The notes below the pieces were generated by a model, which made no database searches, was not told the origin of the DNA, and worked only from the letters and a program-made list of their open reading frames with translations. Positions 7,696 to 20,700 of a stretch of 64,000 nucleotides of DNA are shown in pieces. The stretch lies in NCBI RefSeq assembly GCF_033366695.1, contig NZ_JAOBTQ010000001.1, positions 2,232,001 through 2,296,000 of the forward strand, written 5' to 3'. The DNA is from Streptomyces sp. SCL15-4. Lineage in GTDB: Bacteria; Actinomycetota; Actinomycetes; Streptomycetales; Streptomycetaceae. How positions within the stretch are numbered: the first letter of the stretch is position 1; each line of letters opens with the position of its first letter. The position numbers were made by a program, and so were the translations under genes.

Positions 7696-10600
7696 CCCCG
7701 TACCTCCGTGCGCAGCCAGGACGCGATGGCGTCGGCGGTTGTCCGATGGTGGGTGTCGAGCATCGAGAAGTGGTCGCCGGGTACGTCGACCACGTGCTGG
7801 GCGTGCTCCCAGCCGGCCCCGCGTGCGCCCTGCTCGGCGCCGGGCACCTCGGCGGTGGCGCGCAGCAGCAGCACGGGGGTGTCCAGGGGGTGCGGGGTCC
7901 AGTCCGCGAAGGCACGGAAGTAGCCGCCCATCGCCACCAGCCGCTGGTCGTCGAGGAGTTCGGCGGCCTCCTCGTTCTCCAGCAGCTGCGAGACCATCAG
8001 CCGGGTGCTGGAGCGGTCGGCGGCGCGGGAGAAGGTGTCGGCCAGGACGACGGCGGCGGCCGGGGTGCCGAGCGCGGCCAGGTGCTCGGCGACGGCGTGC
8101 GCGATCCAGCCGCCGGAGGAGCGGCCGAGGAGGACCAGCGGGCGGCCGGCGGCGAGTTCGAGGGCGGTCTCGGCGTGCGCGGCGGTCAGTGCCGCGGCGG
8201 TGCGGGGCAGTGGTTCGCCGGGGCCGAAGCCGGGGTGGGGCAGCGCCCAGACCTCGCCGGCGGTGCCGAGGGCCGCGCCGAGCCGCAGGTACTCCTGCGG
8301 GCCGGAGACGGCGCTGAGCGAGGGGAAGCACAGCACGGCGAGGTCTCCGGTGCCGGCGGTGATACGGACCGGGGCGGGCCAGCGATCGGCGTCGGCGCGC
8401 CGGGCGAAGTCGGGCCGCAGGGCCGCGGCGGCGGTCAGCAGCGTGAAGCCCTCGGTGAGTCTGCCGGTCAGGTGGGCCTGCCGGAACAGCCCGGTCAGCG
8501 GGTCGCCGGCCGGTTCGCCGGGCGTCCCGGCCAGCCGCTCGGCGAGGTGGGCGGCCAGTGCGCGCGCCGTGGGATGGTCGAAGACCAGGGTGGCGGGCAG
8601 CGGCAGCGCGGTGGAGTCCCGCAGCCGGTTGCGCAGTTGGAGCGCCGTCAGGGACTCGAAGCCGAGTTCCACGAAGGACCGGTCGGGGTCGACGTCCTCC
8701 GGGCCGGCGTGGCCCAGGACGGCGGCGGCGGCCGCGCGGACGTGCTCGGTGACCGCGGCCGTGCGCTCCGCGTCGTCGGCGAGCCGCGCCAGGACCGCCG
8801 GCAGCGTCTCGGTGTCCTCCGCCGCGGCGGCGGGAGCGGACACGGCGGGCAGGGCGACGGCGGGGGTGGACGCCAGCCAGTACGAGCGCCGCTGGAAGGC
8901 GTAGCGGGGCAGCTCCACGCGCCGGCCGGCCGGGAGGGCGGCGGTGAAGTCGACGGCACCGCCGCGTACGTGGAGTTCGGCGGCCGAGGCCAGGAAGCGG
9001 CCGAGGTCTCCCTCGTCGCGCGCCAGCGAGCCGGTCACGGTGACGGCGTGGCCGGCCTCGGTGGTCTCGGCCGTCTCCGTCATGCCGCCGGCGAGCACGG
9101 GGTGCGGGCTCGCCTCCACGAAGTACCGGACGCCGTCCTCGACGAGCAGCCGTACCGTCTCCTCGAACCGCACGGTCCGGCGCAGGTTGCGGTACCAGTA
9201 CCCGGCGTCCAGCTCGGTGCCGGTGAGCCGGGTGCCGGTGACGGACGAGTAGAAGGGCACCTCGGCGGGCTTGGGCGTGACGGCGGCCAGCCGGGCGAGC
9301 AGGTCCTCGCGGACGGCCTCGACCTGCGGCGAGTGGGAGGCGTAGTCCACCGGGATGCGGCGGATCCGTACGCCGTCCGCCTCGGCGGCCGCGCGGAACG
9401 CGTCCAGGGCCGCGGCCTCGCCGGCCACCACGGTGGCGCCGGGGCCGTTGACGGCGGCGACGGCGAGCCGGTCCGCCCACGGGGCGAGCCGGGGAGCCAC
9501 CCGGCCGGCGGGGAGCGCGACCGACATCATGCCGCCGCCTCCGGCCAGCCGGGTCAGCACCTGGCTGCGCAGCGCGACGACGAGCGCGGCGTCCTCCAGC
9601 GACAGGGCGCCGGCGACACAGGCCGCCGCGATCTCGCCCTGCGAGTGCCCGGCGACGGCGTCCGGCTCGACGCCGTAGGACCGCCACAGCGCGGCCAGCG
9701 ACACCATGACGGCGAACAGGGCGGGCTGGACCACGTCCACCCGGTCCGGTGAGGGCGCGTCCGGGTCGCCGCGCAGCACGGCGGTCAGCGACCAGTCCAC
9801 GTGCGGGGCGAGCGCCTCCTCGCAGGCCCGCAGCCGGTCCCGGAACACCGGGGCGGCGGCGGCGAGTCCGGTGGCCATGCCCGGCCACTGGGAGCCCTGG
9901 CCGGGGAAGACGAAGGCGGTACGGCCGGCCGCGCGGGCGGCGGTGGTGCCGCGCACCGTCCCGGGCGCGTCCTGTCCGTCCGCGAGGGCGCCGAGCCGGG
10001 CGAGCAGTTCGTCGCGGGCCTCGGCGACCACGACCGCGCGGTGGTCCAGCGCGGCCCGCCCGGTGACCAGCGACCAGGCCACGTCGGCCACGGGCAGCTC
10101 CGGGCGGTCGGCCAGATGCGCACGCAACCGACCGGCCTGCGCCCGCAGGGCCCCGGGGGTACGGGCGGAGAGGAGGAAGGGCAGGGGTGCGTCGGCGGGG
10201 GCCGCTCCGGCCGGGGCTGCCCCGAGGGCGACCGCACCGGCCCGGGTCGTCCCGGGGGCGGCTCCGGCCGAGGCTGCTCCGGCGGCGGCGCCCGCGGCCG
10301 TGGCCGTGGCCGTGGCTCCGGGGTGTGGCGCCGTGGCGGCGTCCGTCGCGGTGGTCGTCGTTCCGGGCGCGGGTTCGCCGGGCGGTGTTGTGGCCGGTGC
10401 CTCGGGCTGTTCCTCGAACTGTTCCAGGACGACGTGGGCGTTGGTGCCGCTCATGCCGAAGGAGGAGACGGCGGCGCGGCGCGGGTGGTCCGCGCGGGGC
10501 CACGGCCGGGCCTCGGTCAGCAGCTCGACGGACCCGGCCGACCAGTCGATCCGCGGGGACGGCTCGTCGACGTGCAGCGTGCGCGGCAGGGTGCCGTGGC

Positions 10601-11771
10601 GCATGGCCTGCACCATCTTGATCACGCCGCCGACACCGGCCGCCGCCATGGTGTGCCCGATGTTCGACTTCAGCGAGCCGAGCCGCAGCGGCCGTCCGGC
10701 CGGCCGGTTCTGGCCGTACGTGGCGAGCAGGGCCTGGGCCTCGATCGGATCGCCGAGCCGGGTGCCGGTGCCGTGCGCCTCGACGGCGTCGACGTCACCG
10801 GGCTTCAGCCGGGCGTCGGCGAGGGCCTGCCGGATCACCCGGCGCTGGGCGCGTCCGTTGGGCGCGGTCAGGCCGTTGCTGGCGCCGTCCTGGTTGACCG
10901 CGCTGCCCCGCACCACGGCCAGCACCGGGTGGCCGAGCCGCCGGGCGTCGGACAGCCGTTCCAGCAGCAGCAGGCCCACGCCCTCGCCCCACGCGGTGCC
11001 GTCGGCCGCGGCGGCGAAGGACTTGCAGCGCCCGTCGGGGGCCAGGCCGCCCTGGGCGCCGAAGTCCGCGAACGCGCCGGGCGAACTCATCACGGTGGCG
11101 CCGCCGGCCAGGGCCATCGCGCACTCTCCGCGCCGCAGCGCCTGCGCGGCCAGGTGCAGCGCCACCAGGGAGGAGGAGCAGGCGGTGTCGACGGTGAGGG
11201 CCGGGCCCTCCAGGCCGAGGAAGTAGGCGATCCGCCCGGAGGCGACGCTGCCGGAGTTGCCGGTGCTGAGGTAGCCCATCGCCTCGGCGGGGATGGCCTC
11301 GGCCCGGGTGGCGTAGTCGTGCAGGTTCAGTCCGGTGAAGACGCCGACCGGCTCGCCGCGGACGGCCGACGGGTCCAGCCCGGCCGCCTCGAACGCCTCC
11401 CAGGCCGCCTCCATCAGCAGCCGCTGCTGGGGGTCCATGGCCAGGGCCTCGCGCGGGGAGATGCCGAAGAAGTCGGCGTCGAACTCGTCGGCGCGGTGCA
11501 GGAATCCGCCCCGGCCCGCCGCGTCGTCCGGCCAGCCGCGGTTGTCCGGGAAGCCGGTGATGGCGTCCCGGCCCTCGGACACCAGCTCCCACAGCCCGTC
11601 CGGGTCCTCGACCCCGCCCGGGTAGCGGCAGCTCATGCCGATGATCGCCACCGGTTCGTGCCGGCTCTCGGTCAGTTCGCGCACCTGCCGCCGGGCCTCG
11701 CGCAGGTCGGCCGTCGCGCGCTTGAGGTAGTCGAGGTACTTCGCCTCGTTGGTCACAGTTTCCGTGCTCAC
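7692..11771 (-). CDS. PKS gene D: module 6, KS-AT-ACP-TE (no ketoreductase)
   Basis: About 1,359 residues from a GTG that overlaps the gene C stop as GTGA. An N-terminal docking coiled coil ([18 protein letters not shown]) is followed by KS6 (Cys198 in DTACSSS), AT6 (Ser710 in GHSQGE; Tyr810 of YASH, so methylmalonyl-specific), ACP6 (Ser1040 in LGFESL) and a TE domain with Ser1218 in GRSSGG, an Asp in VVLADTF and His1334 in GDHFSM. There is no KR, DH or ER, so the chain leaves with an unreduced C-3 ketone and a C-2 methyl. The TE nucleophile elbow reads GRSSGG rather than the usual GHSxGG but keeps G-x-S-x-G. It should release the chain by lactonisation, pyrone closure or hydrolysis. Domain calls are firm; the release mode is inferred. 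Confidence 0.95.
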   Translation of the reverse strand: MSTETVTNEAKYLDYLKRATADLREARRQVRELTESRHEPVAIIGMSCRYPGGVEDPDGLWELVSEGRDAITGFPDNRGWPDDAAGRGGFLHRADEFDADFFGISPREALAMDPQQRLLMEAAWEAFEAAGLDPSAVRGEPVGVFTGLNLHDYATRAEAIPAEAMGYLSTGNSGSVASGRIAYFLGLEGPALTVDTACSSSLVALHLAAQALRRGECAMALAGGATVMSSPGAFADFGAQGGLAPDGRCKSFAAAADGTAWGEGVGLLLLERLSDARRLGHPVLAVVRGSAVNQDGASNGLTAPNGRAQRRVIRQALADARLKPGDVDAVEAHGTGTRLGDPIEAQALLATYGQNRPAGRPLRLGSLKSNIGHTMAAAGVGGVIKMVQAMRHGTLPRTLHVDEPSPRIDWSAGSVELLTEARPWPRADHPRRAAVSSFGMSGTNAHVVLEQFEEQPEAPATTPPGEPAPGTTTTATDAATAPHPGATATATAAGAAAGAASAGAAPGTTRAGAVALGAAPAGAAPADAPLPFLLSARTPGALRAQAGRLRAHLADRPELPVADVAWSLVTGRAALDHRAVVVAEARDELLARLGALADGQDAPGTVRGTTAARAAGRTAFVFPGQGSQWPGMATGLAAAAPVFRDRLRACEEALAPHVDWSLTAVLRGDPDAPSPDRVDVVQPALFAVMVSLAALWRSYGVEPDAVAGHSQGEIAAACVAGALSLEDAALVVALRSQVLTRLAGGGGMMSVALPAGRVAPRLAPWADRLAVAAVNGPGATVVAGEAAALDAFRAAAEADGVRIRRIPVDYASHSPQVEAVREDLLARLAAVTPKPAEVPFYSSVTGTRLTGTELDAGYWYRNLRRTVRFEETVRLLVEDGVRYFVEASPHPVLAGGMTETAETTEAGHAVTVTGSLARDEGDLGRFLASAAELHVRGGAVDFTAALPAGRRVELPRYAFQRRSYWLASTPAVALPAVSAPAAAAEDTETLPAVLARLADDAERTAAVTEHVRAAAAAVLGHAGPEDVDPDRSFVELGFESLTALQLRNRLRDSTALPLPATLVFDHPTARALAAHLAERLAGTPGEPAGDPLTGLFRQAHLTGRLTEGFTLLTAAAALRPDFARRADADRWPAPVRITAGTGDLAVLCFPSLSAVSGPQEYLRLGAALGTAGEVWALPHPGFGPGEPLPRTAAALTAAHAETALELAAGRPLVLLGRSSGGWIAHAVAEHLAALGTPAAAVVLADTFSRAADRSSTRLMVSQLLENEEAAELLDDQRLVAMGGYFRAFADWTPHPLDTPVLLLRATAEVPGAEQGARGAGWEHAQHVVDVPGDHFSMLDTHHRTTADAIASWLRTEVRG

Positions 11772-14700
11772 GGCGACTCCAGTTCGGCGTCCAGCAGGTC
11801 GAAGATCTCCTCGGCGGTGGCCGACTCCAGGTCGGTCGCCGGCGCGCGGTCCACCGGCCGCTCCGGGGCGCCGGTGAGGGCCCGCAGCCGGGCGTGGATC
11901 TCCTCGCGTTCCGGGCCGGCGCCGGGCAGCGCGGCCAGCAGCTCCTCCAGCCGGTCCAGTTCGCGGTGGAGTGCGCGAACACCGGACAGCTCGGCCGCGG
12001 CCTCCTCCGCGAGCCGCTCGGCGAGCGCGGCGGGGGTGGGGCAGTCGAACAGCACGGTCGGCGGCACCTGGAGGCCGGTGGCCGCCGTCACCTGGTCGCG
12101 CAGTTCCACGGCGGTGAGCGAGTCGATGCCGATGTCCTTGAAGGACTGCGTGGGGTCCACGTCGTCGGGACCGGTGTGCCCGAAGACCACGGCGGTGCCC
12201 CGGCGGACGATGTCCAGCAGGGTGCGGGCCCGCTCGTCCGGTGCCAGCGCGAGCAGCCGCTCCCTGGCCCCGGGCGCCGCGGCGGGCGCGGCGGTGACCG
12301 TGCGTCGGGCCGGCGGGGACGCGGGCGCGGTGCGGTCCGCCGCCGGGCGGGGCAGGTCGGCCGGTACGGGGCCCAGGGTCACCCGGTCGGCGGAGGCGAC
12401 CGGCAGTCCGGCCGGATCGGTCAGCAGCAGCGAGACGGCGTCCGGCGCGACCGGGGCGACCCGGACCCGGACGCTCGTGGCCCCGGTGGCGCGCAGGGTC
12501 ACGCCGGACCAGGACACGGGCAGCGGCCCGGCCGGACCGGTCAGGCCGAGCGGGTGCAGCGCGCCGTCCAGCAGGACGGGGTGGATGCCGTACCGCGCCG
12601 CGTCCCGTGCCTCGTCCGGCCCGAGGGCGACCTCGGCGAACAGCTCCGTGTCCCGGCGCCACACGGCCCGTACGGCGTGGAACGCCGGACCGTGTTCGAG
12701 TCCGGCCGCCGCGAGCAGCCCGTACAGCTCGTCGGCCGCGACCGGTGCGGCACCGGTGGGAGGCCAGGTGGTGAGGGTGGTGTCCACGGGCGGGGTCTCT
12801 GCGGCGGGGCTCAGGGTGCCGTGGGCGTTGCGGGTCCAGCCGCCGGGGCCGGACGTGCCCTCGGGCCGCGTGTGCAGTTCGACGGTGCGGTGGCCGTCGG
12901 CGAACGGACCGACCGTCAGCCGCAGTTGGACCGCCGCCCGCTCCGGCAGGACGAGCGGCGCGTCCAGGGCGAGGTCCTCGATCGCGCCGCAGCCGGTCCG
13001 GTCCCCGGCGCGCAGGACCGTCTCCAGCACGGCCGAGGCGGGCAGCACCGGTGTTCCGCCGAGGGTGTGCTGGGCGAGCCAGGGGTGGGTGCCGGCGGCG
13101 AGGCGGCCGGTGAACACCATTCCGTCGGAGCCGGGCAGTTCGACGGCGGCGCCCAGCAGCGGGTGGTCCGCCGCGCCGAGCCCGGCCGCGCCCAGGTCCT
13201 CCGGCCCGGCGGGCGGCGCGTCGAGCCAGTACCGCTGCCGCTGGAAGGCGTAGGTGGGCAGCTCGGTGCGGGGCGGGCGGGGTCCGTCGAGCGCCGCCGA
13301 CCAGTCCACCGGGGTGCCGCAGAACGCCGCCCAGTCCACGGCGACGCCGTGCGCGTGCAGCCGGACCACGGCCTTGGTGAGGCTCTGCGCCTCGTCGGCG
13401 CCGCCGCGCAGGCTCGGCACGAAGGTGACGGAAGCGGCGTCCGCCGCGAGGCAGTTGGGACCCATCGCGGACAGCACGCCGTCCGGGCCGACCTCCAGGA
13501 AGGTGGTCACCCCGTCGGCCGCCAGCGCGTTCACGGCGTCGTGGAAGCGCACGGGCTGCCGTACGTGCCGTACCCAGTACTCGGGACTGCCCGGTTCCTC
13601 CGCCGGTACCGGTCCGCCGGTCACGGTGGAGACGAACGGCGTCCCGGCCTCGCCGTACCGCACGCTCCGCGCCACCTCGGCGAAGGCGTCCAGCATGGGG
13701 TCCATGAGCGGTGAGTGGAAGGCGTGGCTGACCTCCAGCCGCTTGGTCTTGCGGCCCAGGCCGCGCAGCCGTTCGGCGAGGTCCAGCACGGCGTCCTCGG
13801 CGCCGGACAGGACGACGGCGGCCGGCCCGTTGACGGCGGCGACACCGGCCCGGCCGCCGGCCTCGCCGAGGAGGTCGAGGACCTCGGACTCGGTGGCCTG
13901 TACGGCGACCATGGCGCCGCCCGCCGGCAGGTCCTGCATCAGCCGTCCGCGCGCCGCGACCAGGGCGGCGGCGTCCGGCAGCGAGAGGACGCCGGTGACG
14001 TGCGCGGCGGCCAGCTCGCCGATGGAGTGCCCGGCCACGGCGTCGGGCCGGACGCCCCAGTGTTCGAGGAGCCGGTAGAGGGCGACCTCCAGGGCGAACA
14101 CGGCGGGCTGGGTGAATCCGGTCTGGTGGACCAGACCGGCCTCGGGGCTGTCCGGGCCGGCGAAGACGATGTCCTTCAGCGGCCGTCCGAGGTGCGGGTC
14201 CAGAGCGGCGCACACCTCGTCGAAGGCCGTGGCGTAGACGCCGTAGGTGTTATACAACTCCCGGCCCATTCCCAGGCGTTGGCTGCCCTGGCCGGTGAAG
14301 AGGACGGCGAGCCGGCCGGAGCCGCGCCGGCCCTCGGCGACCTCGGCGGCGGGTTCGCCGGCGGCCACGGCGGCCAGTGCGCGCAGGAGTTCGGCGCGGT
14401 CCTCGGCGAGTACCACGGCGCGGTGCTCGAACGTGGTCCGGGTGGTCAGCAGGGCGTGTCCGGCCGCGGCCAGGTCGAGTCCGGGGCGTTCGGTGACGAA
14501 GGCGTGCAGCCGCTCGGCCTGTGCGCGCAGCGCCGCCTCGGTCCTGCCGGAGACCACCCAGGGAACCGGACCGAGGTCCGTCGACGTGGACTCGGCGGTT
14601 TCCGGGGCCTGTTCGAGGATGACGTGGGCGTTGGTGCCGCTGAGTCCGAAGGAGGACACGGCGGCCCGGCGCGGCCGGTCGAGCGCGGGCCACTCCCGCC

Positions 14701-17700
14701 GCTCGGTCAGCAACTGCACCGCACCGGCGGACCAGTCCACGTGCGACGACGGCTCGCCCACATGCAGCGTCTTCGGCAGCACACCGTGCCGCAGCGCCAT
14801 CACCATCTTGATGACGCCACCCACACCCGCGGCGGCCTGCGCATGTCCGATGTTCGACTTCAACGATCCCAGGAACAACGGCCGTTCGACGGGCCGCTCC
14901 TGCCCATAGGTCGCGATGAGCGCCTGCGCCTCGATCGGGTCGCCCAGCCGCGTCCCCGTCCCGTGCGCCTCCACCGCGTCCACATCGGCGGCACCGAGCC
15001 GGGCGTCGGCCAGCGCCTGCCGGATCACCCGCTGCTGCGACGGCCCGTTCGGCGCCGTCAGCCCATTACTGGCACCGTCCTGATTGACGGCACTCCCCCG
15101 GACCACCGCCAGCACCGGATGTCCCAGCCGCAGCGCGTCCGACAGCCGCTCCACCACCAGCACACCGGCGCCCTCGGCCCAGCCGGTGCCGTCCGCGTCC
15201 TCCGCGAACGCCTTGCACCGCCCGTCCGGGGACAGCCCGCGCTGCCGGCTGAAGTCCAGGAACGCGGCCGGCGACGACATCACCGTCACCCCGCCCGCCA
15301 GCGCCATCGAGCACTCGCCGCGCCGCAGCGCCTGCACCGCCAGGTGCAGCGTGACCAGCGACGACGAACACGCCGTATCGACCGTGACGGCCGGGCCCTC
15401 CAGGCCGAAGGTGTACGACAGCCGTCCGGCCGCCACGCTGCCCGCCGTGCCGGTGCCGCGGAACGCCTCCAGCTCCTCGGGGATGGCGCGCAGCCGGGTG
15501 AGGTAGTCACGGTTCATCAGGCCCATGTAGACGCCGGTACGGCTGCCGCGCAGCGACGCCGGGTCGATACCGGCCCGCTCGACGGCCTCCCACGACGTCT
15601 CCAGCAGCAACCGCTGCTGCGGGTCCATCGCCAGCGCCTCACGCGGCGAGATCCCGAAGAACCCGGCGTCGAACTCGGCCGCGTCGTGCAGGAACCCGCC
15701 TTCACGGGTGTAGACCTTGCCGCGTACGCCCGGGTCCGGGTCGTAGAGGCCCTCCAGGTCCCAGCCGCGGTCGACGGGGAAGCCGGAGATGGCGTCCGCG
15801 CCGCCGGCCACCAGCTCCCACAGCTCCTCCGGGGACCGCACTCCGCCGGGGAACCGGCAGCCGATCCCGACGATGGCCACCGGCTCGTCCTCCGCTCCGG
15901 TGCCGGCGGCGGGCCGGTCGGTGTCGGTGTCGGTGTGCTCGGCCAGGAGTTCCCGGCGCAGGTACTCCGCCAGCGCGGCCGGGGTCGGGTAGTCGAAGAC
16001 GAGGGTGGGAGGCAGGGCCAGGCCGGTGAGGGGGCTGAGCGCGTTGCGCAGTTCGACGGCGCTGAGCGAGTCGACGCCGAGGTCGCGGAAGGTCGCCCGG
16101 GCGCCGATGGCGTCGGGTGCCGTGTGGCCGAGGACGGTCGCGGCGTGGCCGCGGACCAGGTCGAGCAGCAGGACGTCGCGTTCGGCGGCGGGCAGCGCGA
16201 GCAGCCGGTCGCGCAGCGTCGCGGCGGGCGCGGTGGCCGTCCGGGCGGCGCGGCGGGCGGTGCGGACCAGGCCGCCGAGCAGCGGCGGCACCTCCCGGCC
16301 GGGCCGGGGCGCGGTGTCCAGGCGCATAGGGAGCAGGGCCGCCCGGTCGGCGGTGAGGCAGGCGTCGAAGAGCGCGAGTCCGTCCTCGACGGTGAGCGGG
16401 AGGAACCCGGCCCGTTCGATGCGCGCGAGGTCCGTCCCGGCCAGGTGGCCGGTGATGCCGCTGCGCTCGCCCCACAGGCCCCAGGCCAGCGACAGCGCGG
16501 GCAGGCCGGCCGCGCGGCGGTGGGCGGCCAGGCCGTCCAGGAAGGCGTTGGCCGCCGCGTAGGCGCTCTGTCCCGCGCCGCCGAACACTCCGGCGGCGGA
16601 GGAGAACAGCACGAACTGGTCCAGGTCCGTGTCCCGGGTGAGTTCGTGGAGGTGGAGCGCGGCGTCGGCCTTGGGCCGCAGGACCGCGTCGGCCTGCTCC
16701 GGGGTGAGGGATTCCAGGAGCCCGTCGGCGACGATCCCGGCCGTGTGCACGACCCCGGTCAGCGGGTGTGCGGCGGGGACGGCGGCGAGCGTCGCGGCGA
16801 GGGCGGTCCGGTCGGCGACGTCGCAGGCGACGACCGACACGCTCGCGCCGAGTGCGCCCAGTTCGGCCGCCAGCGCCTCGGCGCCCTCGGCGGCCGGCCC
16901 CCGCCGGCTGGTGAGCAGCAGGTGCCGCACCCCGTGCGCCGCCACCAGGTGCCGCGCCACGGCGGCGCCGAGGGTGCCGGTGCCGCCGGTGACCAGGACG
17001 GTTCCGCCGGGACGGAAGGCGGGGACGGGCTCGGTGGTGGCCGGAGCCTCCCCGGTGGCCTCGGCCCGCGCCAGCCGGCCCACCGACCAGGTGCCGGCGC
17101 GGACCAGGAACTGTGGCTCGGTGCCGAGTACGGCCTCCGTCGGCGGGGCTTCGGGCCGGTCGGTGTCGACCAGGACGAACCGGCCGGGGTGTTCGGTCTG
17201 CGCGGAGCGCACCAGGCCGTGCAGCGCGGCGGCGGCCGGGTGGGTGACCTGCTCCCCCGTCGCGCCGCTGGTGACGAGGACCAGGCGGGCGGCGGCGAAG
17301 CGGTCGTCGGCCAGCCAGGCTCGCAGCAGCCGCAGCGTGCGGTGGAGGGCGTCGTGCAGGTCGTCCGTTCCGGGCCGCTCGCGGACGATTACGGCGTCCG
17401 GCAGCGCGGTACCGGCGTCGAGCGCCGCGGCGAGGGCCCCCAGGTCCGGGTAGTGGTCGTCCGCGGCGGGGCCGACACCGGCCCAGCGGCCGGAGGTCAG
17501 CGGCTGTGCCGGGTCCGTGGGCAGCCAGTCGAGCCGGTACAGGGCGTCCGCGACGGGCGAGGTGCGCAGCGCGTCGGCGGTGACGGGTCGTACGGTCAGC
17601 GCGTCGACGGACGCCACCGGCGCTCCGGTCGGGTCGGCGACCGCGAGGCTCATCGCGTCCTGGCCGGCCGGGGCCAGCCGTACCCGGAGCGTGTCGGCGC

Positions 17701-20700
17701 CGGTCGCGTGGAGCCGTACGCCGGACCAGTGGAACGGCAGCCGCGGCCGGTCCTCGCCGGCCGGTGCGGCGAGGCTCCAGGCGTGCAGCGCGCTGTCCAG
17801 GAGGGCGGGGTGCACGCCGTAGCCCTCGGCCGGTTCGCCGGTCAGGGCGACCTCGGCGTAGATCTCGGCGCCGCGCCGCCAGGCCGCGCGGACGCCCCGG
17901 AAGGCCGGGCCGTAGTCGAGTCCGGCGGCGGCGAGGTCGTCGTACAGCGCCTCCACGGGCAGCGGCCGGGCTCCCTGCGGCGGCCAGACGGCGAGGTCGA
18001 AGCCGGGCTCGTCGGGGCCGCCGGGGGCCAGGGTGGCGGTGGCGTGCCGGGTCCAGGGCCGGTCGGGTACGTCGTCGGGCCGGGCGAAGACGGTCAGTGC
18101 CCGGTGGCCGGTCGCGTCGGCACCGCCGACGGCCAACTGGATCTGTACGGTGCCCTGTCCGGGCAGGACGAGCGGGGACTGAAGGGTCAGCTGCTCGATC
18201 GCGCGGCAGCCGGACAGGTCGGCCGCGTGGAGCGCCAGGTCGGCGAAAGCGGTGCCGGGCAGCAGCACGGTGCCGGCCACCGCGTGGTCCGCGAGCCACG
18301 GGTGGGTGCGCAGCGACAGCCGCCCGGTGAGCAGCAGTTCGTCGGCGCCGGCCACCGACACCGCGGCGCCGAGCAAGGGGTGGTCGGCGGCGCCGAGGCC
18401 CAGTTCGGCGGGGCGGGCGGAGCCGGTGGCCGGGGAGTCGGCGAGCCAGTAGTGGGCGTGGTCGAAGGCGTAGGTGGGCAGGTCGGTGCGGCGCGGGGCG
18501 AACCGGCCGAAGAAGGCGTCGGCGTCGATGTCGGCGCCGCGCGCGTACAGGTGGGCGAGGGCGGTCAGCAGGGTGTCGGGCTCGGGGCGGCCCTCGGCGA
18601 GGGTCGGCAGCAGCACGGCGTCGCTGTCCTCGGCGAGGCATTCGCGGCCCATCAGGGACTGCATCGCGACCGGGCCGAGTTCCAGGTAGGTGCGCACGCC
18701 CTCGGCCTCCAGGGTGCGCATGCCGTCCAGGAACCGTACGGCGCCCCGGACATGGCGGCCCCAGTATTCCGGGGAGCACAGCTCGTCTGGGTCGGCGAGC
18801 CGGCCGTCGAGGCAGTTGACGACGGGGATGCGCGGCCGGTGGAAGTCCAGGCTCCGGACGGCGGCGACGAACGGTTCGAGGACCGGTTCCATGTGCGCGG
18901 AGTGGAACGCCCGCCCGAAGGACATCTGGTGGGTGCGCCGGCCGGCGGCCCGCCACTCCTCGCCGATCCGCGCGACGAGTTCCTCGTCACCGGAGACGAC
19001 GACCTGGCGAGGGCCGTTGACCAGGGCGATGTCCACGATGCCGGTGCGGCCCTCCAGGGAGGCGCGGACCTCTTCCTCGGACGCCTCGATCGCGACCATG
19101 GTGCCGCCGGGCGGTGTCCGCTGGAGCAGCCGTCCCCGGGTGGCGACGAAGGCCGCCGCGTCCTTGAGCGACAGCGCCCCGGTGACGTGCAGGAGGGCCG
19201 AGTCGCCGTTGGAGCCGCCGAAGACGACGTCGGGCCGGATGCCCCAGTGTTCGAGGAGCCGGTAGAGGGCGACCTCCAGGGCGAACACCGCCGGGTGGCC
19301 GTACTCGGCCTGGGCCAGCAGCGCGGCCTCGGGGCTGTCCTCGGCCGCGAAGACGATGTCCTTCAGCGGCCGGCCGAGACGCGGGTCCAGGGCGGCGCAC
19401 ACCTCGTCGAAGGCCGCGGCGTAGGCCGGGAAGGTGTCGTACAACTCGCGGCCCATGCCGAGGCGTTGGCTGCCCTGGAAGGTGAACAGGAAGGCAAGTT
19501 TGCCGTCGTCGTCGCGCGTGCCGCGCACCACGTGCGGAGAGGGTTCGCCGGCGGCCAGGGCGGCGAGGCCGGCCAGCAGTTCGGCGCGGTCTCCGGCCAG
19601 GACGACGGCCCGGTGGTCGAAGCCGGCGCGGCGGCGCAGCAGCGAGTACGCGGTGTCGACCAGGTCGAGTCCGGGCCGCTCGGCGACGAAGGCGTGCAGC
19701 CGCTCGGCCTGTGCGCGCAGGGCCGTCTCGGTCTTGGCCGAGAGCACCAGGGGCAGCGGCCCGTGCGGCGGGCGGGAGACGGCTTCCGGTTCGGGCGCGG
19801 TGACCTGTTCGAGGATGACGTGGGCGTTGGTGCCGCTGAGTCCGAAGGAGGACACGGCGGCCCGGCGCGGCCGGTCGACCGCGGGCCACTCCCGCCGCTC
19901 GGTCAGCAACTCCACCGCACCGGCGGACCAGTCCACATGTGACGACGGCTCGCCCACATGCAGGGTCTTCGGCAGCACACCGTGCCGCAGCGCCATCACC
20001 ATCTTGATGACCCCGCCGACGCCCGCGGCGGCCTGCGCGTGCCCGATGTTCGACTTCAACGACCCGAGGAACAACGGCCGTTCGACGGGCCGCTCCTGCC
20101 CATAGGTCGCGATGAGCGCCTGTGCCTCGATCGGATCACCCAGCCGCGTCCCCGTGCCGTGCGCCTCCACCGCGTCCACATCGGCGGCACCGAGCCGGGC
20201 GTCGGCCAGCGCCTGCCGGATCACCCGCTGCTGCGACGGCCCGTTCGGCGCCGTCAGCCCATTACTGGCACCGTCCTGATTGACGGCACTCCCCCGGACG
20301 ACGGCCAGCACCGGATGACCCAGCCGCAGCGCGTCCGACAGCCGCTCCACGACGAGGACACCCACGCCCTCGCCGAAGCCGGTGCCGTCCGCGTCCTCGG
20401 CGAACGCCTTGCACCGCCCGTCCGGGGACAGCCCGCGCTGCCGGCTGAAGTCCAGGAACGCGGCCGGCGACGACATCACCGTCACGCCGCCCGCCAGCGC
20501 CATCGAGCACTCGCCGCGCCGCAGCGCCTGCACCGCCAGGTGCAGCGTGACCAGCGACGACGAACACGCGGTGTCCACCGTGAGGGTGGGGCCCTCCAGA
20601 CCGAAGGTGTACGCGATGCGTCCGGCCGCGATGCTGCCCGCCGTACCGGTGCCGAGGTGTCCTTCCAGGTCCTCCGGCACACCGGCGGCGTGGACGGCGT

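Noticed and set aside
6934..10503. Long upstream extension of the type II thioesterase frame
   Set aside because: Homology begins exactly at the ATGA overlap at 7695; the rest overlaps gene D out of frame.
7692..14213. Open frame extending PKS gene D upstream of 11771
   Set aside because: The extension lies over gene C in another frame and is Arg/Gly/Pro-rich. The GTGA overlap and the docking helix fix the start at 11771.
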